A stretch of DNA of 64,000 nt from Diplolepis rosae. Taxonomy: Eukaryota > Arthropoda > Insecta > Hymenoptera > Diplolepididae. The number at the start of each line of letters is the position of its first letter. Positions within the stretch are counted from its first letter, which is position 1. The stretch lies in assembly GCA_030998225.1 (NCBI GenBank), contig JAPYXD010000701.1, positions 15,794,501-15,858,500 on the forward strand, in the 5' to 3' direction. Under the pieces are notes generated by a model. It was not told where the DNA came from, ran no database searches, and saw only the letters and a list, made by a program, of their open reading frames with translations. Shown piece after piece: positions 33,529 to 43,937 of the stretch. Made by a program: the position numbers and the translations under genes.

Positions 33529-34878
33529 GGGGGAGAAGCGGCTAAATTGGCGCACGCTTATTTACAGAAAATGATTTCTGCATGAAAATGAAGCGTATTA
33601 TGAAAAAAATATGTAATTTATCACGGAGTCACTTTTGGGTAAATTGTCACAAAAAGATTTCAAATTGTAGGCCAAGTTGCCGCACGTCGTGTGCCTTATT
33701 GAAAGCTATGCCGTAAACTACGTCGGAAATTGGGATAGTAAACTGCGTAGTTTACGACAAATTATTTGTTCCGATTTCCAGAAAAACACTGTTTTTAATT
33801 TTAGCTTATTGAAAAATGCATAACTATTTAAAAATAGTATCTTGTTTAATTGCAAGTGAATCCTAGTATCCTTCAATTAAGTTCTTTAACTATAAATTGT
33901 TAATGTTTTTAAATTTAGTTTGTTTAATTACTATGCATATATCGTACTAATTAAGGAATAATTTTTTAAATAAAAAATTAAGCTGCGTAATAAACCACGT
34001 CGTGAACTACGCAGGAAACCATGTCGTAAACTACGTAGTAAACCAAATCATAAACTACGTGGTGAACCAGGTCATAAATTACGTAGTAAACCAGGTCATA
34101 AACTACGTGTTAAACCAGGCCATAAACTACGTATTAACCCACGTCATATACTACGTAGAAAACCATGTCGTAAGCTATGCCGTAAACTACGTCGGAAATT
34201 GGGATAGTAAACTGCGTAGTTTACGACAAATTATTTGTTCCGATTTCCAGAAAAACACTGTTTTTAATTTTAGCTTATTGAAAAATGCATAACTATTTAA
34301 AAATAGTATCTTGTTTAATTGCAAGCGAATCCTAGTATCCTTTAATTAAGTTCTTCAACTATAAATTGTTGATGTTTTTAAATTTAGTTTGTTTTATCAC
34401 TATGCATAGATTGTACTAATTAAGGAATAATTTTTTAAATAAAAAATGAAGCTGCGTAATAAACCACGTCGTGAACTACGTAGTGAACCAAGTCATAATC
34501 TGCGCAGTGAACCAGGTCATAAAATACGTAGTAAACCACGTAGTATACCATGTCGTAATCTACGTAGTAAACCTCGTCGGAAACCACGTCGTATGCTACG
34601 TAGTAAACCACGTCGTAAACTATGTAGTAAACTATGTCGTAAACTACGTAGTAAACCTCGTCGTAAACCACGTCGTATACTACGAGTAAACCACGTCGTA
34701 AACTACGTAGTAAACCTCGTCGTAAACCACGTCGTATACTGCGTAATAAACCACGACGTAAACTACGCAGTAAACTACTTCGTATACTACGTGGTAAACT
34801 ACAAAGTAAACTACGTATTATACTTTTATTTTAAACTTTCACTTTCTGTTAAGTGCACCAATTTAGCCGCTTCTCTCC
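33529..34878. mobile_element. TIR element enclosing 12-bp satellite arrays
   Basis: GGGGGAGAAGCGGCTAAATT...GCGCAC at the left is inverted at the right (GTGCACCAATTTAGCCGC...TTCTCTCC), about 25 bases. Inside is a directly repeated block of about 470 bases (33695 onward and 34165 onward, containing CCGATTTCCAGAAAAACACT and TTGAAAAATGCATAACTATT). Each copy leads into an array of 12-bp units (34008-34170 and 34452-34835). No transposase is seen. Confidence 0.75.
34008..34835. repeat. 12-bp tandem repeat arrays (AAACYACGTMGT)
   Basis: Units such as AAACCACGTCGT and AAACTACGTAGT repeat with few indels: about 13 units in the first array and about 30 in the second, separated by the duplicated unique block. 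Every unit centres on the palindrome ACGT. Because 12 is a multiple of three, long open frames appear in several frames on both strands (34446-34889, 34471-34689, 34435-34671 minus), with peptides of the type NYVVNHVV or SKPRRKPR. I regard these as by-products. A small stray cluster lies at 38028-38095. Confidence 0.9.
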
Positions 34879-36200
34879 TAATTTTATAAAAAATATTAAA
34901 AACAGTAAACTACTATTTTCTAATACATTTTGAAATCAGACATATGTTTGTACCTATTCTTCGAAAAATTCTTTGATAAAAACATTTAAATAGATTTTCG
35001 ATAAATTAATTCGTTCATTCGAAATAAATTGCGAAAGTGAGACATGATTTTAGAGCCTCATGGTGCTTCAACTGCTTAAACAAAATATTGGAAGAATTTC
35101 TTTTATTAAGACAATTTAGCGAATAAATATTCAACTTTAATATTTGAGAAATTTAATTCCGCATTTCGAAAAAAAACATTCCCGAGCCCTAATAGTTAAT
35201 TAGGTCACTAGTTTTCTGAAACTACTTCAATCATATAGACGAATTGGAAAGATACATTATTTTTTAATATATTGAAAAAACATATTCAAAGCTAAAGTGG
35301 AAAAAAATTAAAAAGAATTTAAAAGAGTGGAGGTGTTTAAAAATATCTTGGGATATTTACGAGTACAAAAGATACTAATCGAGGAAAACAGGTCTTTCAT
35401 AAACATCGTTTTTAAGTAAAACGGGTTGAAAAGGTATCTTTAAGCAGCAGTTTATTTTTGTATGAACTTATGAATTTATTTCAAAGCCCTCAGCTTATTC
35501 AAAAGCCGCTTGCTTGACGTCAACTCGAATCAATACTTGCGTCGGTAAAGCAGCTTCTAAGCCACTGTCACCCTATAGAAAATTCCCATCCCTTAGGGTT
35601 AGCAGTTGCTGATAATGTGTGACTGGCGGTCGGTAATATTTTTAATATTGCCGTCGGTAAGCAAAATTCACGAATCAAGAGAAATTTCGTTTTAAACTTC
35701 CCTCCGGTGGTAAAAGCATCAATACGTAGGCGAAGCTTTTACTTGTGAAAAGCGGTGAAAGTTTTTGTGAAGAAGCTTTCCTATTTTTCATTACACAAAG
35801 CACTACAAATTTCAGTTACCGACAGTTGATGCCAACTGAGAAATTTTGTTTAACAAAAGCAGCTTTACTACAATCCTTCACGATAGTTTAATCCTGAATT
35901 TTTTCTCAAAAATCACTTAATTCCACAATATTGCTTGAGACCATGCATTATTTATCGATTCCTGCATCGGCGATATTTTTTGCTCAGAAACTCATCTTCG
36001 TGTAAAATAAGATACCCAGTTAAAGACGCAAAAAAGAACTTGCTTCTTTTTAGTAAATTGGCTCAACGCTAGGAAAATTACTGTCATTTTATGTGCTAAA
36101 AATAAGTAAAGGAAATTCTGTAAAATAGTAAGTGATTGCTGTTGAATTGGAAATTATCTTCTGTTTTTTAGCAATTGAATAATGCTAAAACGCAGAAAAC
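34879..36200. other. No recognisable gene
   Basis: AT-rich non-coding sequence. GTGTGACTGGCGGTCGG...AATATTGCCGTCGG at 35612-35672 is the partner of the copy at 33370. Confidence 0.4.
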
Positions 36201-36204
36201 AAAA

Positions 36205-36985
36205 ATGCTCAAAGGCAGTAAGTACACTCCAATTTTTAGCAAACCACTTGCTAGAATTCAGTTTGAAGCCCTCCGAAATATTTAACAGGTGGCTTACTGG
36301 TATTTATTTACAAAACTACTAAAAAGCTAAAAGTACACTCTAATTTTTAGCAAACCACTTACTAGAATTCAGTTTGAAGTACTTCGAAATATTTAGCAGA
36401 TGGTTTACTGGTATTTATTTTAAAAATGCTAAAAAGCAATAAGTACGTTTTAATTTTTAGCAAGTCACTTTCTAAAATTTAGTTTGAAGCAACATGGAAT
36501 ATTTTCTAATTACCTAATTTATTGAGTAAAATTAATATTGAAAGTATAGAATTTAACTTTTAAAAGCTTTTGTTGCATTCAGCAATGTATATATTTCGCC
36601 TGAATAATAGTAATAGTAATAAAAGAATAGTAAACACTTGCTAAAATTCAGTAGACTACTTGTTGAGATATAGAGTATAATTTTTTGGGAATAAAAAGCA
36701 ATTTACAGTATATTAGAATGAAATTTACATGGAATCAGTCAGATCAGCCAAAGCCATCAATCAGTAGCAAGCAACTTGCTAAAATTTAGTAAATCACTTG
36801 CTAAAATTTAGTACACGAGTTGCTAAAATTCAGTAGGCTACTTACTGAAATATAGAGTATAATTTTCTGGGATTAAGCAAGCATTTTACAGTATATTAGA
36901 ATAAAATTTGCTAGAAATCAGTAAGATCGGTCAAAGCCACCAATCAGCGGTAAGCAACTTGCTAAAATTTAGTCTAATATCTACT
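36205..36985 (+). repeat. TTGCTAAAATTTAGT tandem repeats
   Basis: Two nested tandem structures. At 36205-36500 a unit of about 115-120 bases (AAGTACACTC(C/T)AATTTTTAGC ... CAGTTTGAAG ... TTACTGGTATTTATTT) occurs two and a half times. At 36640-36985 a unit of about 185 bases (GAGTATAATTTT(T/C)TGGGA ... TTTACAGTATATTAGAAT ... GCAACTTGCTAAAATTTAGT) occurs twice. Both are built from the smaller motif (A/T)GCTAAAATT(T/C)AGTA. No coding. Confidence 0.8.
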
Positions 36986-37346
36986 AAAATTCAGTCATTA
37001 CTTTTTTGCATGTAAATTTATTAAATTAGGTTAAAGACAAAAATATTAAATATTCAGAAGTAGAAACACTTTTCTAAGTGCATATTATTTGATGCAAAAT
37101 TTTATTAACGCGATGTCAAATTTCAAGTGGATATTAGTTTACAGGAAAAAAATGTCGATAACATAGGAACTGATAAGTGGTAAATGGCCTTAATTGTAAT
37201 CAAATTATTTATTATTATTTTTAGTTGAATCTAGAAACTACAACGAAGAATTTTCAGTGTTTCTTAAGCTGTATTATAGTAAATTTGCTCTGATTATAAC
37301 TATAAAAAAACTGTATCAATTGAAAGTGATCTTTTAATTGACTTAC

Positions 37347-37594
37347 CCTAATGTCTTTGTGCTTATTAGAGGAGTCTTGAGATTCAGAAAGCCATTTTTC
37401 TTGGTGGACTGCTGTTGACTGCCACTAGCACCTTCACCATTTCCAGTCTGGTCTTCAGAGTCACTGTCTCTTTGCTTTGATCTTCTGGTACGAATATAGA
37501 GCCATGCAGCAAATCCGAGGCCCAACAAAACCCCAAGTGCCCCTAATGTTCCAAATACGACCGTTAGAATTACGTCCCTCCGCTCCATGCCCTC
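37347..37594 (-). CDS. Internal or first coding exon of a membrane protein
   Basis: A 248-base minus-strand exon is bounded by a consensus acceptor (pyrimidine-rich tract then TTTTCAG just above 37594) and donor (GTAAGT at 37346-37341). It is open throughout: 82 codons plus two bases, so it enters in phase 0 and leaves in phase 2. The third codon is an ATG with G at -3 and +4, so translation could also start here. Residues 8-34 (VILTVVFGTLGALGVLLGLG...) form one transmembrane helix rich in glycine, followed by RTRRSK (positive-inside) and an acidic/serine stretch (DSDSEDQTGNGEG), then KKNGFLNLKTPLISTKTLG. The type III membrane layout with a basic juxtamembrane segment would suit a synaptotagmin-like protein, but no C2 domain is visible, so this is only a suggestion. 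It is the only host-gene exon I can support. Confidence 0.7.
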
Positions 37595-37619
37595 CTGAAA
37601 ATATTGCAATAAATGAAAA

Positions 37620-37925
37620 TTAATTATCATATTTTATCAGATGTAACTGCGATTAAAATCAACAAAAGTTTAAACGGTTGGTTTTCAAAAGCCACAGAAA
37701 GAAATAAAATTGTTGTATTAGCCAACCGGATTGTTGATATGGAACTGACAAAATGTTTTTGCTGTCCCAAAAAATTTTTAGTTTTCCCAAAAAAACCTAT
37801 TTGTTGAACCAACAAAAGAGTTTGTTATTGTTTTTTGCTCAATAAAACTTTTTGTAAAAAGAACTAAAATTTTGTTTGGACATCAAAGAAAAGTTTGTCA
37901 GTTCTATATTTTTCTCCGTTTACAA
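37620..37925. other. Intronic sequence upstream of the exon
   Basis: Contains the inverted words GATATGGAACTGACAAA (37735) and TTTGTCAGTTCTATAT (37891), ending TTTTTCTCCGT. This may be a decayed MITE, but the outer left end was not found. The two overlapping open frames here have no recognisable content. Confidence 0.3.
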
Positions 37926-38192
37926 TTCAAAAAAATTCAATGAGTAAATTCTAACAGTAAAAACACTCCTTAAAATTAGATTTTTTATGAATTTGAGAAT
38001 TGTAATGATATTATTTACAGTCCTATACTACATAGTAAACCATGTCGTAAGGTATGCCGTGAACTACGTCGGAAACCATTAGTAAACCATGTCAATATTT
38101 TTTAAATAAATTTTTCAAAATAAAATAACAACATTTGTAGATTATTTACTTATTTTTGAAATAGGAAATTTTCAAGTTGGAGAAAATATTTG

Positions 38193-38500
38193 CTTAAGGA
38201 TAATGTTTTATGTTTCATAAGGTACTCTAGATAATATAATTACAATCCTTCTAATTATACAAAATCTATTATTTCCAAAGATCTAAAGTTGGATAAGACC
38301 CCAAAAATCAGGTCTCTGGAAATAAAAGTTTTTCTATGATTTTAAGAGTTAAATTGATATTATTATTCGTGTCTTATCAGAGAAGCCAAATTATTTTACA
38401 TAAAAAAATTTTTAATTTACGACAAATAATACTATTAATAATGTTTTTTGTAATAACATTTATCTTTACCATCGCATCTTATAATTTTTAAAAATTAAGT
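38193..38500 (+). repeat. Degenerate left arm of the TTAA element (copy 4)
   Basis: TTAAGGATAATG, then CAGGTCTCTGGAAATAAAAG, TTTTTCTATGATTTTAAGAG, and AATAATGTTTTTTGTAATAAC follow the order of the left arm of the 31105 copy. The other arm is not present. It is a truncated, older copy. Confidence 0.6.
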
Positions 38501-38858
38501 GAATGGAATTTGCCAAAAAATATTTGAATTCAACGATAATTAAGGTCAGTAGATGCTTGACAGTTTGCATCAGGAAAATATAATTGCAATAAAAAAAAGT
38601 TTTTTATCATTTTACAGTTTAAGAAAATGAATTTTATATTCATAACATAAGTAATTCAGTCAATATTTTCATGAAAAAAATAGGGAATCTTTACTCTTCC
38701 TTATGTGTTTAAGAATTTTGAAGAATTTCCTACCAGAAGTTATTTATTTTTCATTCAAAAATATCAAACAAAAAACTATCTCTAATAATTCAGAATTAGA
38801 GATTTTCTTGCAATCGATTCTTATAATTTTGTTCAATCAGGATGCAAATGTCTTTACA

Positions 38859-39961
38859 CACTGGGAAAAAAAACATGGTGAAATCAACGGGAAGAAGTAC
38901 CGTCGCCAATTTCACGTTGGTTAATCGCCGGTGCTATTCAACGTTGTACTAATGGTAGAGCCAACGTAAATTCACTTAAAAAATGATCAGCTGTGTCAAT
39001 ACTCGTGATTGTTCTTTTCAGTTCTTTTGTTTTCCTCATAAATGTTTTCCTAATTATATGCCAATTTCATTATGGATATGAAATTGCATCATCGTGTAAT
39101 TTTTTCTCATCACACGGCGTTCCAGCGTTAACATCCCCGGTGAATTGACGGGGCTGACGTAGCTGGATTAAGGTAGTTGATCCACAAAAGTTAGGCCTCA
39201 GGCGAAAATAGATCATTTTGCTTTCAAGAATAGCAATATTATTATTGAAGGGCTATTTTGGAAGAAAAAAGATTAATTTCTATGAAAAAAATTTGAAATA
39301 CAGAAAAATAATTTTATTAATAAATTTTATTTATGCCCCAACTTTTTTTCTTATCGCTTCTTACCAAATTTTAAAAAATTATGCGATTTTAATAAATTAC
39401 AAATCACTTTTCAAGAAAAAGATTCCCAAAAACTTACTCATTTACAATTTTAGAAAACGAATAAATTATTATAAAATTCAGAAATTTGTTTATAAAAATT
39501 TCGTTTTGGAAAATGTTTTTTAATGGTTTCAGCCATTAAAGAATTTATTTTTAAAAATCAGAAACAGTGAAGTTGCAGGGAATCTTTTTCTTGAAAAAGT
39601 GATTTGTAATTTATTAAAATCGCATATTTCTTTAAAATTTGGTAAGAATCAATAAGAAAAAAGTTGGGGCAAAAATAAAATTTATTAATAAAATTATTTT
39701 TCTGTATTTCAAATTTTGTTTATGCAAATTAATCTTTTCTCTTCCAAAACAGCCCTTCAATAATAACACTGCTATTCTTGTAAGCAAAATTATCTATTTT
39801 TGCCTGAAGTCTAATTTTCGTAGATCAACTACCTTAACGTGAGTTTCCAACGTTACATTGGCGCTGGAAGCACGTTAATCTAACGTTGTAAACGCGCCGA
39901 TGCTCCTCCCCGTCAATGCAGCGGGATTTTTTGCATAACCTGACGGTTTTTTTCCCCAGTG
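38859..39961. mobile_element. TIR element with CACTGGGGAAAAAAA ends, split by TTAA copy 3
   Basis: The left end CACTGGGAAAAAAAACATGG and the right end, inverted CACTGGGGAAAAAAACCGTC, are terminal repeats. CAACGTT(G) motifs recur inside on both sides (38938, 39848, 39884) together with GACGGGG/CCCCGTC blocks. The TTAA element at 39173-39833 sits in the middle. Without it and one TTAA the element is about 440 bases. Non-coding. Confidence 0.7.
39173..39833. mobile_element. TTAA-flanked TIR element, copy 3 (shortest)
   Basis: GGTAGTTGATCCACAAAAGT (left) and the inverse (right), TTAA at 39169-39172 and 39834-39837. The two arms are nearly full-length inverted copies, so the element is almost a palindrome of 661 bases. 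The 101-codon frame at 39218-39523 is arm sequence, with the same peptide as 2224-2463 minus and a shorter trace at 39639-39842. It lies inside the CACTGGGG element, giving a clear order of insertion. Confidence 0.85.
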
Positions 39962-40297
39962 CACCCTGAGCTTTATCAATGTTTACATATCTTTGATTTT
40001 TTTATATTGTACTCTACGAATATTATAGTTAATTTTGACCAAGTATACTCTACGTACCACATTTCTCCTGAGGTTTCTTCCATGACCTAAAAATCTCACT
40101 AAATATCATAAAGTTCAAAGCGATTTCATCTCATGTATTTATAATGACATTCATGTAACATCGTTGGGAAAGTAGAATTTAAATTCAGAAATAATTTATT
40201 TTTACGATGAAAGAATTAAAGAATAAAGTCTGATTTTTCAAATATTTTGTAACTCTTAGTTCAGCATCTACAATTTTATTCGTTTTTCCGTAAAAGC

Positions 40298-40503
40298 TTT
40301 TTTTCTACTAGAGGGTCATAAAGTGGATTTTATTGCCCCGTGCAAATGAATCCATTTTTTGACCCCCTAGTAGAAAAATAATCGCGTGCGACAAGAGAAA
40401 AACAATAATTTTACTCGTGTGGTTGTTACACTCGCTTTGCTCGGCCATCAAACTTCACAATCGCAAAATACTTTTCTATTTCCCTAGTTGCACAATATAT
40501 TAT
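40298..40503 (-). repeat. Hairpin repeat, copy 4 (inverted)
   Basis: On the minus strand it begins TATTGTGCAACTAGGGAAAT and continues with AAGTTTGATGGCCGAGCAAA and CCACACGAGTAAAATTATTG. It ends with the hairpin at 40305-40373 (CTACTAGAGGGTCATAAAGT ... TTTGACCCCCTAGTAG on the plus strand). The GC cap is shortened, but the long outer stem is kept. Confidence 0.8.
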
Positions 40504-40985
40504 TTTTGATAGCTTTTACCCATAGATAATTGTAATGAATGAATGAATATGTTTTTTCTGTCAAAATTTTCACATAATGATAAGGTGAATCATGTTTAAT
40601 TATTTCTACTAAGGATTCTCGTGATAAAAAATAGAATTCCAGAAAGAAAAATCTTTTAAAATCCATGAAAAATCAAATAAATAAACTTTTTTTATCAGAT
40701 TATTTTAAACATCAGTATAAAATTTAATCAGTCTAATCTTTTTCCAGTTAATATTTAGATAATTGTTAAAAAATATATATAGAAAAATTTTCAAAGATTT
40801 TACAAAAAAATACAAGTTTTATCATAACTCTACCAGTTTTAAAAAGTCTCTGGACTAATAAAGTTGTAAAATTCTATAAAAAATTACAGCCATGACATTA
40901 TTGTGTTTTATTGTAATTTAGTATGTTTCATTATAAAAACACATTTCCACCAGGAAACTTGATCGACATACTTTAAAAAAATCTG

Positions 40986-42370
40986 CATTCTCATTGCGCG
41001 CTTCGCTCGCAAGTTTGAGCGCGCTTCGCGCTCCGTAATACTCGATCGTCGCGCTGCGCGCTCCGGAATTTTTGAACGTCGCGCTTCGCGCTCGGTCTTG
41101 TGCTCTTCGCATACGTTTAAGTTTATTTCTTATAATTTAATACTGAAGCTCAAACCAACTTAATGATATTAAAGATGATGTAAATTAGTCATCTTCTCAA
41201 ATTCACTAAGTTTCTTTTTCAGATTAAGTGAAACAGAAAATTCAATTTACTTAAGGCTCTATCGGCCTTAAGGAATACATTCTCATCATGACACTCGCGC
41301 TTCGCGCTCGATTTTCTGTATGCATTTTTGTAACTTTTTAATAAATTACATGATTATTGATAAATTTATTTTCTTCCAAATCTTTTAAAAAGGAAAAACA
41401 ATCGTAGACTTTATTTAAGGAAATGATTTTGCAGAACAACGCTTATTTCGTATCACATATTTTGGTGAAAAAAATCGAATTTATTTAATATTAAAAATCA
41501 AAACATAAAATATACATCCTGTCGAGAAATTTATCGATAAGAATGTGTAGACCTTATTTAGCCAAACAATTTTCATCTCAAAGTTTTTTTTGAATCTCAC
41601 ATGTTTTTTTTAAAAAATGGAATTTTTGAATTTTAATCGTATTTTTTGGAATTGAAACGAAAAATATATGTTTTATCAGAAACTGTGTGAGACAAAACTT
41701 GTAGATCTTTTTGAAACTAACAACTTTGTATTCTTACGTTTTTTTCTTATTTTACATATTATTGTTAAAAAATTGAATTTTGGATTTTCAATAGTTTTTT
41801 TTAATTAAAAAGAAAAATATGCATCTTATGAAAAAATGTTACAATTCAAATTTGTAGGACTTTATTTATTCGATAATATTGTATCATAACGTTTTTTCGT
41901 ATCTCGTATAATTTAACTAGAAAATGGAATTTTGATATTGACTTTTTTCGAATTTGAATATGCTGTAACATTTCTAATTTTGATTTAATCAAAAAATGTT
42001 ATCAGGATAATTTTTAGAGATTTATGAGCACTATTAAAATCCAGTATTGAAATTTTTGATTTTTTCAAAAAATGATTTTCAAAAACACAAAAGTAGTGCT
42101 CAATCCCTCAATTTTGATTGGATGTGGCTGGTTAACGAACTTGTCCTTACTTTTTCGGCTCCGATTAAGTGTACCAAAGCTCAATTCAATCTGATAATTC
42201 TATCGAGAGTTATGCCGCACACGACCTACAGACAGACAGACAGACAGACAGACACTTTCGTAAAAACCATTTTTTCTGACTCAGAGGGTCTCAAAACGTA
42301 AAGATTTGATGAAAATTTCGAAAGTCATTTTTCACATAAAACCAATACCTTCTCATCCATGATGAGAATG
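40986..42370 (-). mobile_element. GCGCGAAG element, copy a (1385 bp)
   Basis: Ends are CATTCTCATTGCGCGCTTCG (left) and the inverse-type CCATGATGAGAATG (right); the motif also occurs internally at 41278-41290. The left 350 bases hold several near-palindromes of the type GAGCGCGAAGCGCGA. Next come a CTTAAGGC...GCCTTAAG hairpin and alternating AT-rich blocks (each with ATA(T/C)GTTTTATCAG or CATCTTATGAAAAAATGTTA). At the right is an (ACAG)n run and a conserved block (GGATGTGGCTGGTTAACGAA). It matches 50790-51995 in inverse orientation along most of its length. The frame at 42047-42301 recurs at 50858-51103 but only because the DNA is repeated. Confidence 0.8.
42228..42254 (+). repeat. (ACAG)n microsatellite
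   Basis: About seven perfect tetranucleotide units inside the GCGCGAAG element. The other copy has only about three (50909-50920 as TCTG), so the array length varies between copies. Confidence 0.95.
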
Positions 42371-43380
42371 TAAAAATACGATGTAAATTTTATGATTTAA
42401 TATATAACACTCTTTAGGTAATAATCATCACTTGTGCGTGAAGGAGTGTTGTGGCGCCAGCACAATCTGCGAGTCATATGAGTCGCATCAGATAATATAT
42501 ATGATTGCATTTCCGCTATTACGATGCGTAGATTGATTTATGCGACGCGCATCATTTTGAATCCATCATTATTAATTTTTCGATTTTGTAAGAATATTTT
42601 GGAACTCGTTTGTACTTTAATAAGGATGGGAAATCGGAAAAGTTTAAAAAAACCATATATAGAGGAAGTATAGAAGTTGCTCTAATTTACATGCTTTTAG
42701 AATAATATAATTTGGATTTTCTTTGAGATGACAATCGTTAACTTTCAAATTCTGTTCCTTTTTAGCGTCACTAGACGGGCTGGATTTTTATGTCGGACGT
42801 TAGGATTCAATCATGTATCATAAAATTTTCTATCATCCTATAAAACTTTAGAATTAGCGGGAAATATAGATTGGAAGTTGGAAAACATATTAACCTCATT
42901 TTAAAATTAGGTGAGCTTTCCACTATATTTTGTTTCTTAAGATTTAGTCACAGACATCGAAATATCGAAAGAACTTTCATATTCGGTTTAAATGCTCCAA
43001 CAACAGCCGAAGTTTTTCTATTGTCTTTCACAAAATTATTCTATACAACAATATTCCTTCCACAATTTTGAAAATAATTTATAACTATCCATAGTAATTT
43101 TTACATCATGTTTCGTATTATACATAATATTTTCAAAATCATTCCGTCTGTTCAGAAAATTTAAAAGAAGCTCAAATAATAAAACCATTAAAGACGTATG
43201 GTAAAGAAGATAAAATGTGAATAAATCTGAGAAAATATAATGACTACAATAATCCAATTTAGATATTAGTATAAAATTAAATCTTTTGAGGTTGCCAAAA
43301 CAAATTTGTCTGTAAAGGCTCTCAAGAATATTATTTTCTTTCAGAACAATTTCGACTGAAATCCTACTAGTAACTGCACC
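42371..43380. other. No recognisable gene
   Basis: AT-rich. The minus-strand frame of 146 codons (43036-43476) is lysine/leucine/isoleucine-rich, runs into the pyrimidine tract and shows no motif. I do not support it as a gene. Confidence 0.4.
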
Positions 43381-43383
43381 CCG

Positions 43384-43880
43384 CTGGAAGTAAAGAGATA
43401 GAAATCCTATGACTTTCAATCGCTTCCTATCTCTTAGATAGAACGATAAGGGAAAATTTATAGCTGGTATATTCACCTGTATCTTTTTTTATTCCTCGTC
43501 TATTCACTTCTATCTCTTTCTATCTCTTTCTTTCTCATTGCCAATCAAAATTCACGCCTATCACTTTCAATCCCGTTTTATTTATCTCTGCATATTCTTC
43601 GTATATCCACCTATACTTGTTTCTATAATATCTCTTGTCTATCCACCTCTATTTCTTTATATCTCTTTGTCAATTCAGATTGATGCTTATCTATTTCAAC
43701 CCTATTTTCTTCATCTCATCCTAGTCCTCATCTATCCACCTGTATCTATTTTTATCTCTTTTCTATCCACCACTATCTCTTTCTATCTCTTGTTTATCCA
43801 AATTTACATATATCTCTTTCAATCCCCTTATTCTAATCTCAGTCTATCTCTCGTATATTGACCTATATTTTTTCTAAGAA
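43384..43880 (+). repeat. Pyrimidine minisatellite (TATCTCTTTCTATCTC...)
   Basis: About 480 bases of imperfect units around TATCCACCTCTATCTCTTTC. It starts beside GCACCCCGCTGGAAGTAAAG, whose inverse (CTTCCAGCAGGGGCTA) borders the purine array at 48770-49056. The 107-codon frame 43538-43861 is a by-product. Confidence 0.85.
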
Positions 43881-43937
43881 AAATACAGTTTTTTCGAGAA
43901 ATTCGATTTTAGTCATCGACATAGTTTCCTTTATGCG

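Noticed and set aside
34435..34889. Long overlapping open frames (NYVVNHVV, SKPRRK repeats) as a repeat-protein gene
   Set aside because: They arise from the 12-bp tandem repeat, are open in several frames on both strands, and lack start, splice or promoter context.
36205..36985. CRISPR array
   Set aside because: Repeat units are degenerate, AT-rich and directly tandem with no regular unique spacers. The sequence is eukaryotic.
39218..39523. 101-codon frame shared with 2224-2463 as a conserved gene
   Set aside because: The conservation is explained by the repeated TTAA-element arm, and the frame has no recognisable domain.
43036..43476. 146-codon minus frame
   Set aside because: Biased composition and no domain, and it runs into the minisatellite. 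Length alone is not enough in AT-rich DNA.
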